The position numbers and the translations under genes are program-made. A stretch of DNA of 64,000 nucleotides from Lachnospiraceae bacterium UBA7182 (lineage in GTDB: Bacteria > Bacillota > Clostridia > Lachnospirales > Lachnospiraceae). Where the stretch lies: positions 6,055 through 70,054 of the forward strand of contig DKVI01000108.1 in NCBI GenBank assembly GCA_002491115.1, read 5' to 3'. Under the pieces are notes generated by a model, which saw only the letters and a program-made list of their open reading frames with translations, was not told the DNA's origin and did no database searches. Below, piece after piece: positions 42,524 to 50,574 of this stretch (its first letter is position 1; each line of letters opens with the position of its first letter).

Positions 42524-42552
42524 ATTATACCCCATGGGGGGATATTTATCAA
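42524..42552 (-). promoter_or_regulatory. Promoter of the His-rich-cooT-CODH/ACS operon
   Basis: Minus strand TTGATA, a 17-base spacer and a perfect TATAAT. Transcription would start near 42517, about 67 bases before the His-rich protein start. The spacer holds a palindrome listed separately. Confidence 0.8.
42530..42539. promoter_or_regulatory. CsoR/InrS-like operator between -35 and -10
   Basis: CCCCATGGGG, in the wider context ATACCCCATGGGGGGATAT. It resembles the TACCC...GGGTA operators of CsoR/RcnR/InrS metal sensors and occupies the promoter spacer, where binding would repress. No CsoR-family gene is in the window. Confidence 0.55.
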
Positions 42553-42685
42553 GTGGGTTTCTGTATATTTTCTACAAAATTTAGGAAAAATTTTTTAACA
42601 ATTTAAAATTCCGCCCTGGGCAATCTCCTGTCCGTTCTGCAAGCACAACCGCACAAACACCCTGATAACAGCCTGATAAGCAGAC

Positions 42686-42713
42686 AGCCGGGAGCCTGTC
42701 ACAGCCCCCGGCT
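42686..42713 (-). terminator. Hairpin after metF
   Basis: A 7-bp stem (AGCCGGG / CCCGGCT) with a 14-base loop, about 46 bases past the metF stop. No clear T-run follows. The 310-base gap 42450-42759 otherwise holds the operon promoter and operator; I see no gene there. Confidence 0.4.
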
Positions 42714-42759
42714 ATCCCGGCATCCAGAACAGATCCTGCTGAATGCAGTTTATATGATA

Positions 42760-43638
42760 TTAAATCCCAGCCTGTTTAAGAAGATCCGGTACTTTGGATT
42801 CCCAGCCAAGGGCCATGATATGTACGCCCTGGCAATACGGTTTACACTCTTTGATAATGCGCGCGGCAATCTCTACACCGGTGATACCTGCTTTGGTCTT
42901 TTCTTTGTCGGCCTTAAGCTCGTCGATCATCTCCTGAGGAACGTGGATGCCTGCCACATTGTCGTTCATGTATTTTGCCATGCCTGCGGACTTCGGAATA
43001 ACGATTCCGAGCTGAACCGGCTTGCCAAACTGTTTTGCCTTTTCCATGAACTTGATAAATTTCTCCGGCTCATAGACAGCCTGCGTCTGGAAGTACTCTG
43101 CGCCTGCGGCAACTTTGCGCTCCATCTTTGCAAGCTGCGCATCTACAGAATCGCTGCACGGAGATACAACCGCGCCTTTTGCGAACTTAGGCGGTTCGCC
43201 AACCAGCTTGTTTCCGCCCAGGTCTTCGCCCGACTCCAGTTTGCAGATCGTATGAAGCAAAGATACGGAATCCAGGTCAAAGACAGGTTTTGCCTGCGGA
43301 TGATCGCCTAATTTGATATGGTCGCCCGTCAGAGCCAGTACGTTCTCAATGCCCAGCATGGCCGCGCTTAAAAGGTCGGACTGCAGCGCGATCCGGTTCC
43401 TGTCGCGGCAGGTAAGCTGGAAGATCGGCAGTAAGCCTGCATCCTTCAAAGCTTTACAGGTAGCCATGGAACCAAGACGCATAACGGAGGACTGATTATC
43501 TGTCACGTTCACTGCCGTAACGCCGCTTAAATACTCCTTCGCTTCTTCTACCAAACCTTCGATATGGATTCCTTTTGGCGGGCCTACCTCCGCAGAAACC
43601 ACGAATTCGCCCCGTTCAAATAACTCAGTAATTTTCAT
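42760..43638 (-). CDS. metF: Methylenetetrahydrofolate reductase, MetF subunit
   Basis: A 292-residue FAD-dependent TIM barrel that reduces methylene-THF to methyl-THF. Start is MKITELFERGEFVVSAEVGPPKG; the barrel continues with TVNVTDNQ-type strands, ALTGDHIKLGDHPQAKPVFDLD and YFQTQAVYEPEKF. It follows metV in the order rnfC2-metV-metF seen in the so-called type III reductase of Acetobacterium. Start has AGGAG 10 bases upstream. Confidence 0.95.
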   Translation of the reverse strand: MKITELFERGEFVVSAEVGPPKGIHIEGLVEEAKEYLSGVTAVNVTDNQSSVMRLGSMATCKALKDAGLLPIFQLTCRDRNRIALQSDLLSAAMLGIENVLALTGDHIKLGDHPQAKPVFDLDSVSLLHTICKLESGEDLGGNKLVGEPPKFAKGAVVSPCSDSVDAQLAKMERKVAAGAEYFQTQAVYEPEKFIKFMEKAKQFGKPVQLGIVIPKSAGMAKYMNDNVAGIHVPQEMIDELKADKEKTKAGITGVEIAARIIKECKPYCQGVHIMALGWESKVPDLLKQAGI

Positions 43639-43682
43639 TATACATCGCTCCTAATCATTCTATATTTTAACAGTTTCCTTGT

Positions 43683-44300
43683 TTAGACTTCGTCATCTGT
43701 TGCGTAATTGCGTACCTGCGTCGGGCACTTTAATACATCCAGGCGTCCGATCTTTTCAAGGCGTCTGTAAATACGTTCCCAGCCGCATTCCATGTTGCTG
43801 TCCACTTCACATTTTCCGTTCTTGGAACCGCCGCACTGGCCGTTTAACAGGCTCTTGGAACAGGCAGTGATCGGACAGATGCCTCCGGTCAGATTCAGGT
43901 AGCACTCGCCGCACTGACCGCAGTCGTACTCGATCGGCGTCACACCCTGGAAACCTGGCAGACGGCAGGAATCACAGGCTGCGCATACCATCTTGTCTTC
44001 CAGATATTCCGCGATCGTCTGCACGCCGACGCCGCAGGAAAATACAAGCACCAGATCGGCAGCCTTGATGGCGTCCATATGTTTCTCGAGGCGCAGTTTC
44101 ATATTTTCCGGATTGCATATGTAATCGGTTGTAATACTTCCGGTCACTTTCCCGTCGGCCGCCAGCTCTTTCTGGAGCTCCAGGGCTTCTTTTTCCGGGA
44201 AATGAACTTCTTTGCATCCCTGGCAGTTAATGATGAAGATCTTCTTTCCGTCCACCAGTGATACGATAGTTTCCTTTGATTTTAATTGGGTAATTAGCAT
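43683..44300 (-). CDS. metV: Methylenetetrahydrofolate reductase zinc-binding subunit MetV
   Basis: A 205-residue cysteine-rich protein. Two clusters, INCQGCKEVHFP and CDSCRLPGFQGVTPIEYDCGQCGECYLNLTGG-type segments, and CPITACSKSLLNGQCGG provide metal ligands. It partners MetF and may carry [4Fe-4S] and zinc. It is 2 bases after rnfC2 and closely resembles the first about 205 residues of that protein, so the two arose by duplication. Confidence 0.92.
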   Translation of the reverse strand: MLITQLKSKETIVSLVDGKKIFIINCQGCKEVHFPEKEALELQKELAADGKVTGSITTDYICNPENMKLRLEKHMDAIKAADLVLVFSCGVGVQTIAEYLEDKMVCAACDSCRLPGFQGVTPIEYDCGQCGECYLNLTGGICPITACSKSLLNGQCGGSKNGKCEVDSNMECGWERIYRRLEKIGRLDVLKCPTQVRNYATDDEV

Positions 44301-44301
44301 A

Positions 44302-46263
44302 TCACTTCATCCCCCTTACTGCATTTTTTCCTGCTTTGATCTTGTCAACCAACGGGATCTTGGAGGAACAGATGTACTGACAGCACCTGCACTCGATACA
44401 ATCCATGACGTTCATATCCTTCATACCCTGCCAGTTTTCCTGATCCGCAAATTTTGCGTAGTACAGAGGTGACAGTTCCATCGGACATACGTCTGCACAG
44501 CGTCCGCACTTGATACAGGGCTGCTCTACTGTATGATCGGAATCAACAACAATAATTCCGTTGGAGCCTTTCATAATCGGCACATTCGTATCAGAAAGAA
44601 CGAATCCCATCATAGGTCCGCCTGCCTTGATCGTAACATCATCGCCCGTGATACCGCCGCAGTAGTCGATCAGGTCTTTCGTATTGGTACCGATCTTTAC
44701 GATATAATTGCCCGGTTTTTTCAGCTTCTCACCGGTTACGGTTACAACACGCTCAACCAGCGGCATACCTTTCAAAATCGCATCGGCAATCGCTTTCGTG
44801 GTACTGATATTGCTGACAACACAGCCTACGTCTGCCGGCAGCCCGCCCCGCGGCACCTGTCTTTTCATCACACGTTTGATCAGCATTTTCTCAGCGCCCT
44901 GGGGGTACTTGGTTTTGGCAACTACCACTTCCAGGTTATCGCAGTCTGCCGTCTTGGCTTTCAGAAGTTCGATCGCATCCGGCTTGTTATCCTCAATTAC
45001 GATAATACCCTTCTCGGCGCTTACCGTCTTAACGATCGCTTTCAGTCCGAATACCACATCATCCGCGAACTCCAGAAGCACCCTGTGGTCCGCAGTCAGA
45101 AGCGGTTCGCATTCGCAGCCGTTTAACAATACGGCGTCAATGGGCTTATTGGGCTTTAATTTTACAGAAGTCGGGAAACCGGCTCCGCCCATACCGACGA
45201 TACCGCTCTCACGAATAATATCAACAATCTCATCCGGTGTAAGGCTGTCAAGATCTTTGTTCGGTTTAATGGATTCGTGCAGAGTATTTTTTCCGTCTGA
45301 CTTAATCACAACGGACAGGCATTCGCCTCTTGTGGCATGCCCGTGGTTCTCGATGGCAGTCACGGTTCCGCTGACGCTGGAATGAACCGGAGCGCTGATG
45401 AACCCTGCGGACTCGCCGATCACCTGTCCGACTTTCACAGTATCTCCTACCTGTACGACAGGGTTGGCCGGAGCGCCTGCATGCATGGACAGAGGAATCA
45501 CGACTGTCTCGGGATCAGGGAATCTTTGCAGAGCGATATGTTCCGTAAATTCTTTGCGCTCTGTAGGATGGATGCCGCCGTAGTAACCTTCGAGCCTGTT
45601 CTCACGGATTGATTTCACATATTCATTGACAAATTTGAAATCAACTTTGGAGTAGTCGCGAAGCTGTACCGGCTGAGCCAGGAATTCAGAAAGACGGCCC
45701 TGCTTCTCCAGCCTTCTGTAGATCTTCTCCCATGCGCAGTCCTTATTGGGATCCACTTCGCATTTGCCGTTCTTGGCGCCGCCGCACTGTCCGTTGACCA
45801 GGCTCTTGGAGCAGTCAACGATGGGGCAGATTCCGCCGGTCACGTTCAGGTAGCACTGTGCGCATGCATCGCAGTTTTTCTTTGTCAGCGCCATGCCGTG
45901 ATGTCCTGTATAATTCAATGAATTGCTGGCCGCATATACAGGTTTGTCTGCCAGATCCGCAATCGTCTGGATTCCCAGACCGCAGGAGATTACAAGCACG
46001 TTTTCCGTTCCTTCCGGAATCATGTCCTGTAATTTTCTTTCTGTCTGGGTCTTGTTGCACAAAAAGTCAACCCTGGCGCTGCCTGTAACCTTCTTCCCCT
46101 GGTCGGAGACGATCTTTTCAAGCTCGGCGCACTCTGGTTCGTCAATGGTTTCAAATTCCTTGAAGCATTTGTTGCAGGCAATTATAAACAGATTGTCTAT
46201 ATCGGCCAATACAGACGCCAGTTCATCATTGCTCTTCAACCTATACTTAGTATAGTTTTCCAA
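44302..46263 (-). CDS. rnfC2: MetV-RnfC fusion (RnfC2-type electron-transfer subunit of methylene-THF reductase)
   Basis: A 653-residue protein in two parts. Residues 1-205 are MetV-like, with TGGICPIVDCSKSLVNGQCGG and CAWEKIYRRLEKQGRL; residues about 230-653 are RnfC: GMGGAGFPTSVKL (357-369) for NADH/FMN and two [4Fe-4S] motifs, Cys583/586/589/593 and Cys622/625/628/632. The start is TTG behind AGGTGAG. In Acetobacterium RnfC2, MetV and MetF form a complex that takes electrons from NADH; here an extra MetV-like domain is welded to RnfC2 and a free MetV still follows. No Rnf membrane subunits are adjacent, so it is not part of the ion-pumping Rnf. Confidence 0.92.
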   Translation of the reverse strand: MENYTKYRLKSNDELASVLADIDNLFIIACNKCFKEFETIDEPECAELEKIVSDQGKKVTGSARVDFLCNKTQTERKLQDMIPEGTENVLVISCGLGIQTIADLADKPVYAASNSLNYTGHHGMALTKKNCDACAQCYLNVTGGICPIVDCSKSLVNGQCGGAKNGKCEVDPNKDCAWEKIYRRLEKQGRLSEFLAQPVQLRDYSKVDFKFVNEYVKSIRENRLEGYYGGIHPTERKEFTEHIALQRFPDPETVVIPLSMHAGAPANPVVQVGDTVKVGQVIGESAGFISAPVHSSVSGTVTAIENHGHATRGECLSVVIKSDGKNTLHESIKPNKDLDSLTPDEIVDIIRESGIVGMGGAGFPTSVKLKPNKPIDAVLLNGCECEPLLTADHRVLLEFADDVVFGLKAIVKTVSAEKGIIVIEDNKPDAIELLKAKTADCDNLEVVVAKTKYPQGAEKMLIKRVMKRQVPRGGLPADVGCVVSNISTTKAIADAILKGMPLVERVVTVTGEKLKKPGNYIVKIGTNTKDLIDYCGGITGDDVTIKAGGPMMGFVLSDTNVPIMKGSNGIIVVDSDHTVEQPCIKCGRCADVCPMELSPLYYAKFADQENWQGMKDMNVMDCIECRCCQYICSSKIPLVDKIKAGKNAVRGMK

Positions 46264-46459
46264 TTGCTCACCTTCCTTATCTTATTGATTTGCAAAACTT
46301 ATACTTACCTGCTTTTGTCACATTTTCCCATCTCTGCACTTACAGAAAAAGCAACAACAAACAATTAAGTCAGCCTTGTATTCCATAGCCATTTAAGTAT
46401 AATACATTTTGACCATATTTTCCAGTCATATTATACATTTTTTTGTAAATTTTTTATGA

Positions 46460-49400
46460 CTATATTTTCCTGGAACGAATCCTGTATTTAAGAAGAAGCG
46501 TGCCCCCGTATCCTTTCGTCCCCCGAATCTGCACAGAAGCCGTACCTGTGCCGGTATTGTTCCGGTAAGTGTCCGTCAGGATCTCATATTCGTCCGGGCT
46601 CAGCACAACGCCTTTCACAGTGACTGTAAAATCTTCTTTCTCTATGAGAACCGCTTTTCCTGTATAAGAAAATTCCCGGTTCCATGTTGTCTTTGCGCCT
46701 TTTATTGTCCGGTCCGTTACCTGGAAAACTGCAGAAGCCGTTCCTTCATAATTCCCCTTGCCGACCGTCTCCACACAAAGAGAGGTTCCCGAAGGAACGA
46801 TATCGCTTTTCGCCGCCGGATCACCTGCTTTCCTGACAGTTCCGTCCGCAAGAACCGTGTCGGAAACATAAGTATATGTCAATTCTTTTTCATAGTCCTT
46901 TCCGGCGGACAGTTTCTTACCGTTCAGATCATACAACACCGCAGAGGTCATATAATTTCCCGGGAGCGCTTTATATACCACATCCGCTGCCGTCATTTTA
47001 AGAGCGGACAGCTTCTGCGCAGTGACCGAAAACGGAATCGGACCCAGCACATCACAAAAATTTCCCTTTCCCGTAATCTTCACAAAGGCCTGAGAACCTG
47101 CCGACTGATTCCCTGTATAGGAAAGCGTATAATCTCTTCCTGCTTTTAACCGCGTATCTCCATAATACAGTTCAACATCCGGCTTCGCACCGCCTTTGGC
47201 ATAGGGCTCTGCTAACGGATCGGGGGATATTTTCACCTTTTTCAGGCTGACCGCGTTGATCGTAAATGTCTTTTTCAAAGAGCCTGCGTATCCTCCTGTT
47301 CCTTTAATCAGCACCGTCGCTTTTCCTGCCTCCGTGTTATTGGAATAGCTGACCATATAATCCATGTCTTCTTTCAGCTCGGTTCCGTCTTTCATAGATA
47401 AATGCATGGAAAACTGTCTGATCGACGTTCCTGTATAGGGGCGGCTTCTAAGGCCTTCTACCTGTGCCTTTTTTATGGCAATCCCGGTAATTTTAAAAGG
47501 TATGGTTCTGTTCCCCGCGTACGCTCCCAGACCGGTAATAACCAGGGCTGCCGTTCCCGCCGCTACATTATGATGATAGCTGACTTTATAATCTGTATCT
47601 TTTACCAGAATTTTTTTGCCGTCTTTTACAACCGGTTCCGGTGTTTTCGCAGTTCCGTCGTAAGGAACCGGAGCAATCTTTCCGATTTTCAGACTGCTCA
47701 CCGGAATCTTATCCACAACGGAAAATGCCAGTTCATGATTCCCCTGATAGTTTCCGGTTCCCTCTATCATCATCACATACTCGCCAGGCGCGCTGATATG
47801 GTCCGTCGGATTTCCCCGGCTGTCTTTATAAGAAACCGTATAATCTGTTTCTTTTTTTAATGTCCTGCCGCCGTATTTTACCGAAAGTGCTATTTTTGGC
47901 GTTTTACCCTCTGCAAAAGCATACGCGTCTGTAAAATCGTATGTAACGTCTTCTTCTGAAATGTCTTTCTTTAAAATACGAAACGCGGTTGTATAAGTTC
48001 CCGAATAATTACCCTTTCCTTTTACAGTAATAATGGCGGCGTCAGTTGCCTTTGTATTATTTTTATAAGAAACTGTATAGTCCTTTCCCAAAACAAGTGT
48101 CCGACTGCCGTCATATGCACGTACCTTTGGGCTGATCGCTTTGCCTGTGTACACCTGATCCTGACTTCCCGCGATCCAGAACCCTTCCGGAATGCCGCCC
48201 TGAGGGATATCCTCCCTGGGGATATCATTCTCAGGATCATCATTCTTTTCCGGAGTCTCTTCTTTTGCCTTTTCCCACTGTGCCGTCAACATCAGGTCTT
48301 TTGTCACAGGAAGTTCAAAATCATACAGTTTACCGTCCAGATACCAGCCTTTAAAATGATAGCCGGTTCGCGCCGGTTCTTCCGGTAATGCAACTTTTTC
48401 ATCTTCCGTCACCTGAACGGTCTTCGGATCGCCTCCGTCGCCGCTGTCAAAAGTGACGGTATAAAGCGCCGGATCTTTTCCGTCTTCTCTTTCCCACTTT
48501 GCCGTAAGCGTCAGATCCCGGGTTACGGCAAGGTCAAAATCATATGGTTTACCGTCCAGATACCAGCCTTTAAAGCAGTAGCCCGGACGCACCGGATCTT
48601 CCGGAGCTGCTGCCTGGTCATTATCAAATACCTGCAGGGTCGTGGCATCGCTTCCGTTATTTTCATCAAACGTAATCGTATGAAAAGCCGTACCGGCAGG
48701 AAATACTTTCACAATACAATCCGCAGATTTCACATTGTTTCCGTCGGAAACTTCCACACGGTACGTATAAATGCCTGCGCCAAGCCCTGTTTCCACTGTA
48801 TACTGATCCGTGTTCGCGCCGGAGAGCGCAGCCGCCGTACCGTCTTTGGCCACTTTGTACCACTGGTACTGAAGCGGCTCCTGTGAAGACCCGCTCCCTC
48901 TTGAAACCTGCGCCGTCAGCACGGGTGCTTCTGTATAGCCGGAAGATACACTTTTAAGATCCGTCAGAATATCCACCGACAAAACAGAAGGCATAAATTC
49001 ATCCGGCAGAGGTACGGTACTGAGCGCCGCCTCCACATTGGGATTTTCCGCCACGCCCAGGGTAATCATACCGTTGCACACAAGCGCACCATAGATATAC
49101 CCGTCATTACCCGTATAGCTGTACACGGTGTCCAGCTTTGAATCTCCCGGGACAAACTGATAAATCTTCGTGGTATCGTTAAAAAAAAGTGTACCATTGT
49201 AACAGGACAGTCGGCTGTAAGTCCCGCTCCAGTAAGAATTACCTGAACCCCAGACTTTCCACACAGCATCCAGCGTCTGCTGCACTTCTTCCGCATTTCC
49301 CTGCCTTTTGATCAACTGTGTTTTCCGGTTGTGTTCCTTCAGATAATACTCTGCACCATCCATATAAAAAACTGCGGAAGCGACATCCTGCCAGTAAGCA

Positions 49401-50422
49401 TTATCATAGGACGTATCCTGACAAGTCTGCGCCGCTGTCCAGTTGGAATGACCGCCCTGTTCGATCTTTATGTCGCTGTTCAGGAAATACGTATGACTTA
49501 CATAACCTGCTTTGTCCCTGGTGGGATCATCCCAGGTAACATCCACATGATACCATTTACCGTCAATCTGCACATAATTCCAGATATGATTCATGGCCGT
49601 GCTGGCACAAAAATCAAAGGGGATCCCCGCCTTTTTCAAAAGCTCCGCATAAGCCAGCGTATATCCCTGGCAGACAGCGGACCGTTCCACCAGCGCATTG
49701 TAGGAATTATATCTGCTGTATGTAAAATCATAGGACATATGCTGCGCCAGATAATCATGAAGCGCCATGGCTTTCTGGAGGTCCGTCATGCCTCCCGGGA
49801 CGGGCAGCGCTTCTTTGTATGCCGCTTCTACCGCAGCCTGATACGCTTTTATGTCTTCTTCTGTATAATTATCGTCGTATATGGGGCGAATCTGTAAGAT
49901 CGTACCTTCCATATTACGTGAATAACCGCAGGCGCTTACTACATAGAACAAATCCGGATTGAAATTCAGTACGGAAGAATACAAAGACGACAGTTCGCTT
50001 CTGTCCACAGCATACGCCTGGATATCAATAGACTCCTGTCTGGCTCTCAGGCCTGTTTCCAGAGCTTCTCTGGCGCCCGACAGATCAGAAGCGCCGAGAA
50101 TACCGATCTCGGCTCCGCCGTCCTGATAAACCATAAGAGACATTTCTTCCTGCGTAATCTGCCCTTCCAGAATATCTTCAGACGTTATATCCTCTTTTCC
50201 TGAAGATTCTTCCTCCATGATTCCGGCATCTTCCGGCAGTTCCGGTTCGGCCGGCAGCTCTTCTCCCTCTTTTAAATTTTCCGGCAGTTTTCCCTCATCC
50301 TGCCAGTCATTATCTGCCAATATTTCATCTGCCTGCTCCGCCAGCACAGACAGTCCGGGTATATTTCCTGTCAGAGCAACGATCAGCACCACTGTCAGCA
50401 TCTTACAAAACCGATTCCTCAT
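46460..50422 (-). CDS. Large secreted protein: transglutaminase-like domain, InlB B-repeats and Ig-like repeats
   Basis: A protein of about 1320 residues. With the start at 50422 the signal peptide is MRNRFCKMLTVVLIVALTG, cleavage near LSVLA. Residues about 215-300 are a transglutaminase-like core with Cys251, His279 and Asp294 (SAVCQGYTLAYAEL, MNHIWNYV, YHVDVTW). Two InlB B-repeats (GYCFKGWYLDGKPYDF, GYHFKGWYLDGKLYDF) come next, then about seven repeats of about 80 residues with DYTVSYKNNTKATD and KGKGNYSGTY. No LPxTG or choline/SLH anchor is seen. Another ATG upstream gives a longer N-terminus. Confidence 0.85.
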   Translation of the reverse strand: MRNRFCKMLTVVLIVALTGNIPGLSVLAEQADEILADNDWQDEGKLPENLKEGEELPAEPELPEDAGIMEEESSGKEDITSEDILEGQITQEEMSLMVYQDGGAEIGILGASDLSGAREALETGLRARQESIDIQAYAVDRSELSSLYSSVLNFNPDLFYVVSACGYSRNMEGTILQIRPIYDDNYTEEDIKAYQAAVEAAYKEALPVPGGMTDLQKAMALHDYLAQHMSYDFTYSRYNSYNALVERSAVCQGYTLAYAELLKKAGIPFDFCASTAMNHIWNYVQIDGKWYHVDVTWDDPTRDKAGYVSHTYFLNSDIKIEQGGHSNWTAAQTCQDTSYDNAYWQDVASAVFYMDGAEYYLKEHNRKTQLIKRQGNAEEVQQTLDAVWKVWGSGNSYWSGTYSRLSCYNGTLFFNDTTKIYQFVPGDSKLDTVYSYTGNDGYIYGALVCNGMITLGVAENPNVEAALSTVPLPDEFMPSVLSVDILTDLKSVSSGYTEAPVLTAQVSRGSGSSQEPLQYQWYKVAKDGTAAALSGANTDQYTVETGLGAGIYTYRVEVSDGNNVKSADCIVKVFPAGTAFHTITFDENNGSDATTLQVFDNDQAAAPEDPVRPGYCFKGWYLDGKPYDFDLAVTRDLTLTAKWEREDGKDPALYTVTFDSGDGGDPKTVQVTEDEKVALPEEPARTGYHFKGWYLDGKLYDFELPVTKDLMLTAQWEKAKEETPEKNDDPENDIPREDIPQGGIPEGFWIAGSQDQVYTGKAISPKVRAYDGSRTLVLGKDYTVSYKNNTKATDAAIITVKGKGNYSGTYTTAFRILKKDISEEDVTYDFTDAYAFAEGKTPKIALSVKYGGRTLKKETDYTVSYKDSRGNPTDHISAPGEYVMMIEGTGNYQGNHELAFSVVDKIPVSSLKIGKIAPVPYDGTAKTPEPVVKDGKKILVKDTDYKVSYHHNVAAGTAALVITGLGAYAGNRTIPFKITGIAIKKAQVEGLRSRPYTGTSIRQFSMHLSMKDGTELKEDMDYMVSYSNNTEAGKATVLIKGTGGYAGSLKKTFTINAVSLKKVKISPDPLAEPYAKGGAKPDVELYYGDTRLKAGRDYTLSYTGNQSAGSQAFVKITGKGNFCDVLGPIPFSVTAQKLSALKMTAADVVYKALPGNYMTSAVLYDLNGKKLSAGKDYEKELTYTYVSDTVLADGTVRKAGDPAAKSDIVPSGTSLCVETVGKGNYEGTASAVFQVTDRTIKGAKTTWNREFSYTGKAVLIEKEDFTVTVKGVVLSPDEYEILTDTYRNNTGTGTASVQIRGTKGYGGTLLLKYRIRSRKI

Positions 50423-50509
50423 CTTTAAAATCATTCCCTTCTCAAAAAAGCAGCCCTGCATATTCCGTTTGCCTGCAACTACTGAAAAAATGCAAAATAT
50501 GTTAATGTA

Positions 50510-50538
50510 ATCATACCAACTGCCTTTTCATTTGTCAA
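50510..50538 (-). promoter_or_regulatory. Promoter of the large secreted protein
   Basis: Minus strand TTGACA, 17-base spacer, TATGAT: strong match. The leader is about 80 bases to the chosen start. Confidence 0.7.
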
Positions 50539-50574
50539 TATTGGACAAAGCGGGAATCTGCCTTTATACCGGCA

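Noticed and set aside
42584..42601. TTGTTAAAAAATTTTTCC upstream of the CODH operon promoter as a second Rex site
   Set aside because: Only the left half matches; the right half lacks TTAACAA, and the region is A/T-rich.
44302..46263. Calling this gene part of the Rnf ion-pumping complex
   Set aside because: No rnfDGEAB genes are adjacent; the operon is with metV and metF and the protein has a MetV-like domain.
46421..46460. AGTCATA...TATGACT inverted repeat at the end of the large secreted protein gene as a terminator
   Set aside because: Seven-base AT-rich arms about 25 bases apart, no GC stem and no useful T-run; an operator is possible but unsupported.
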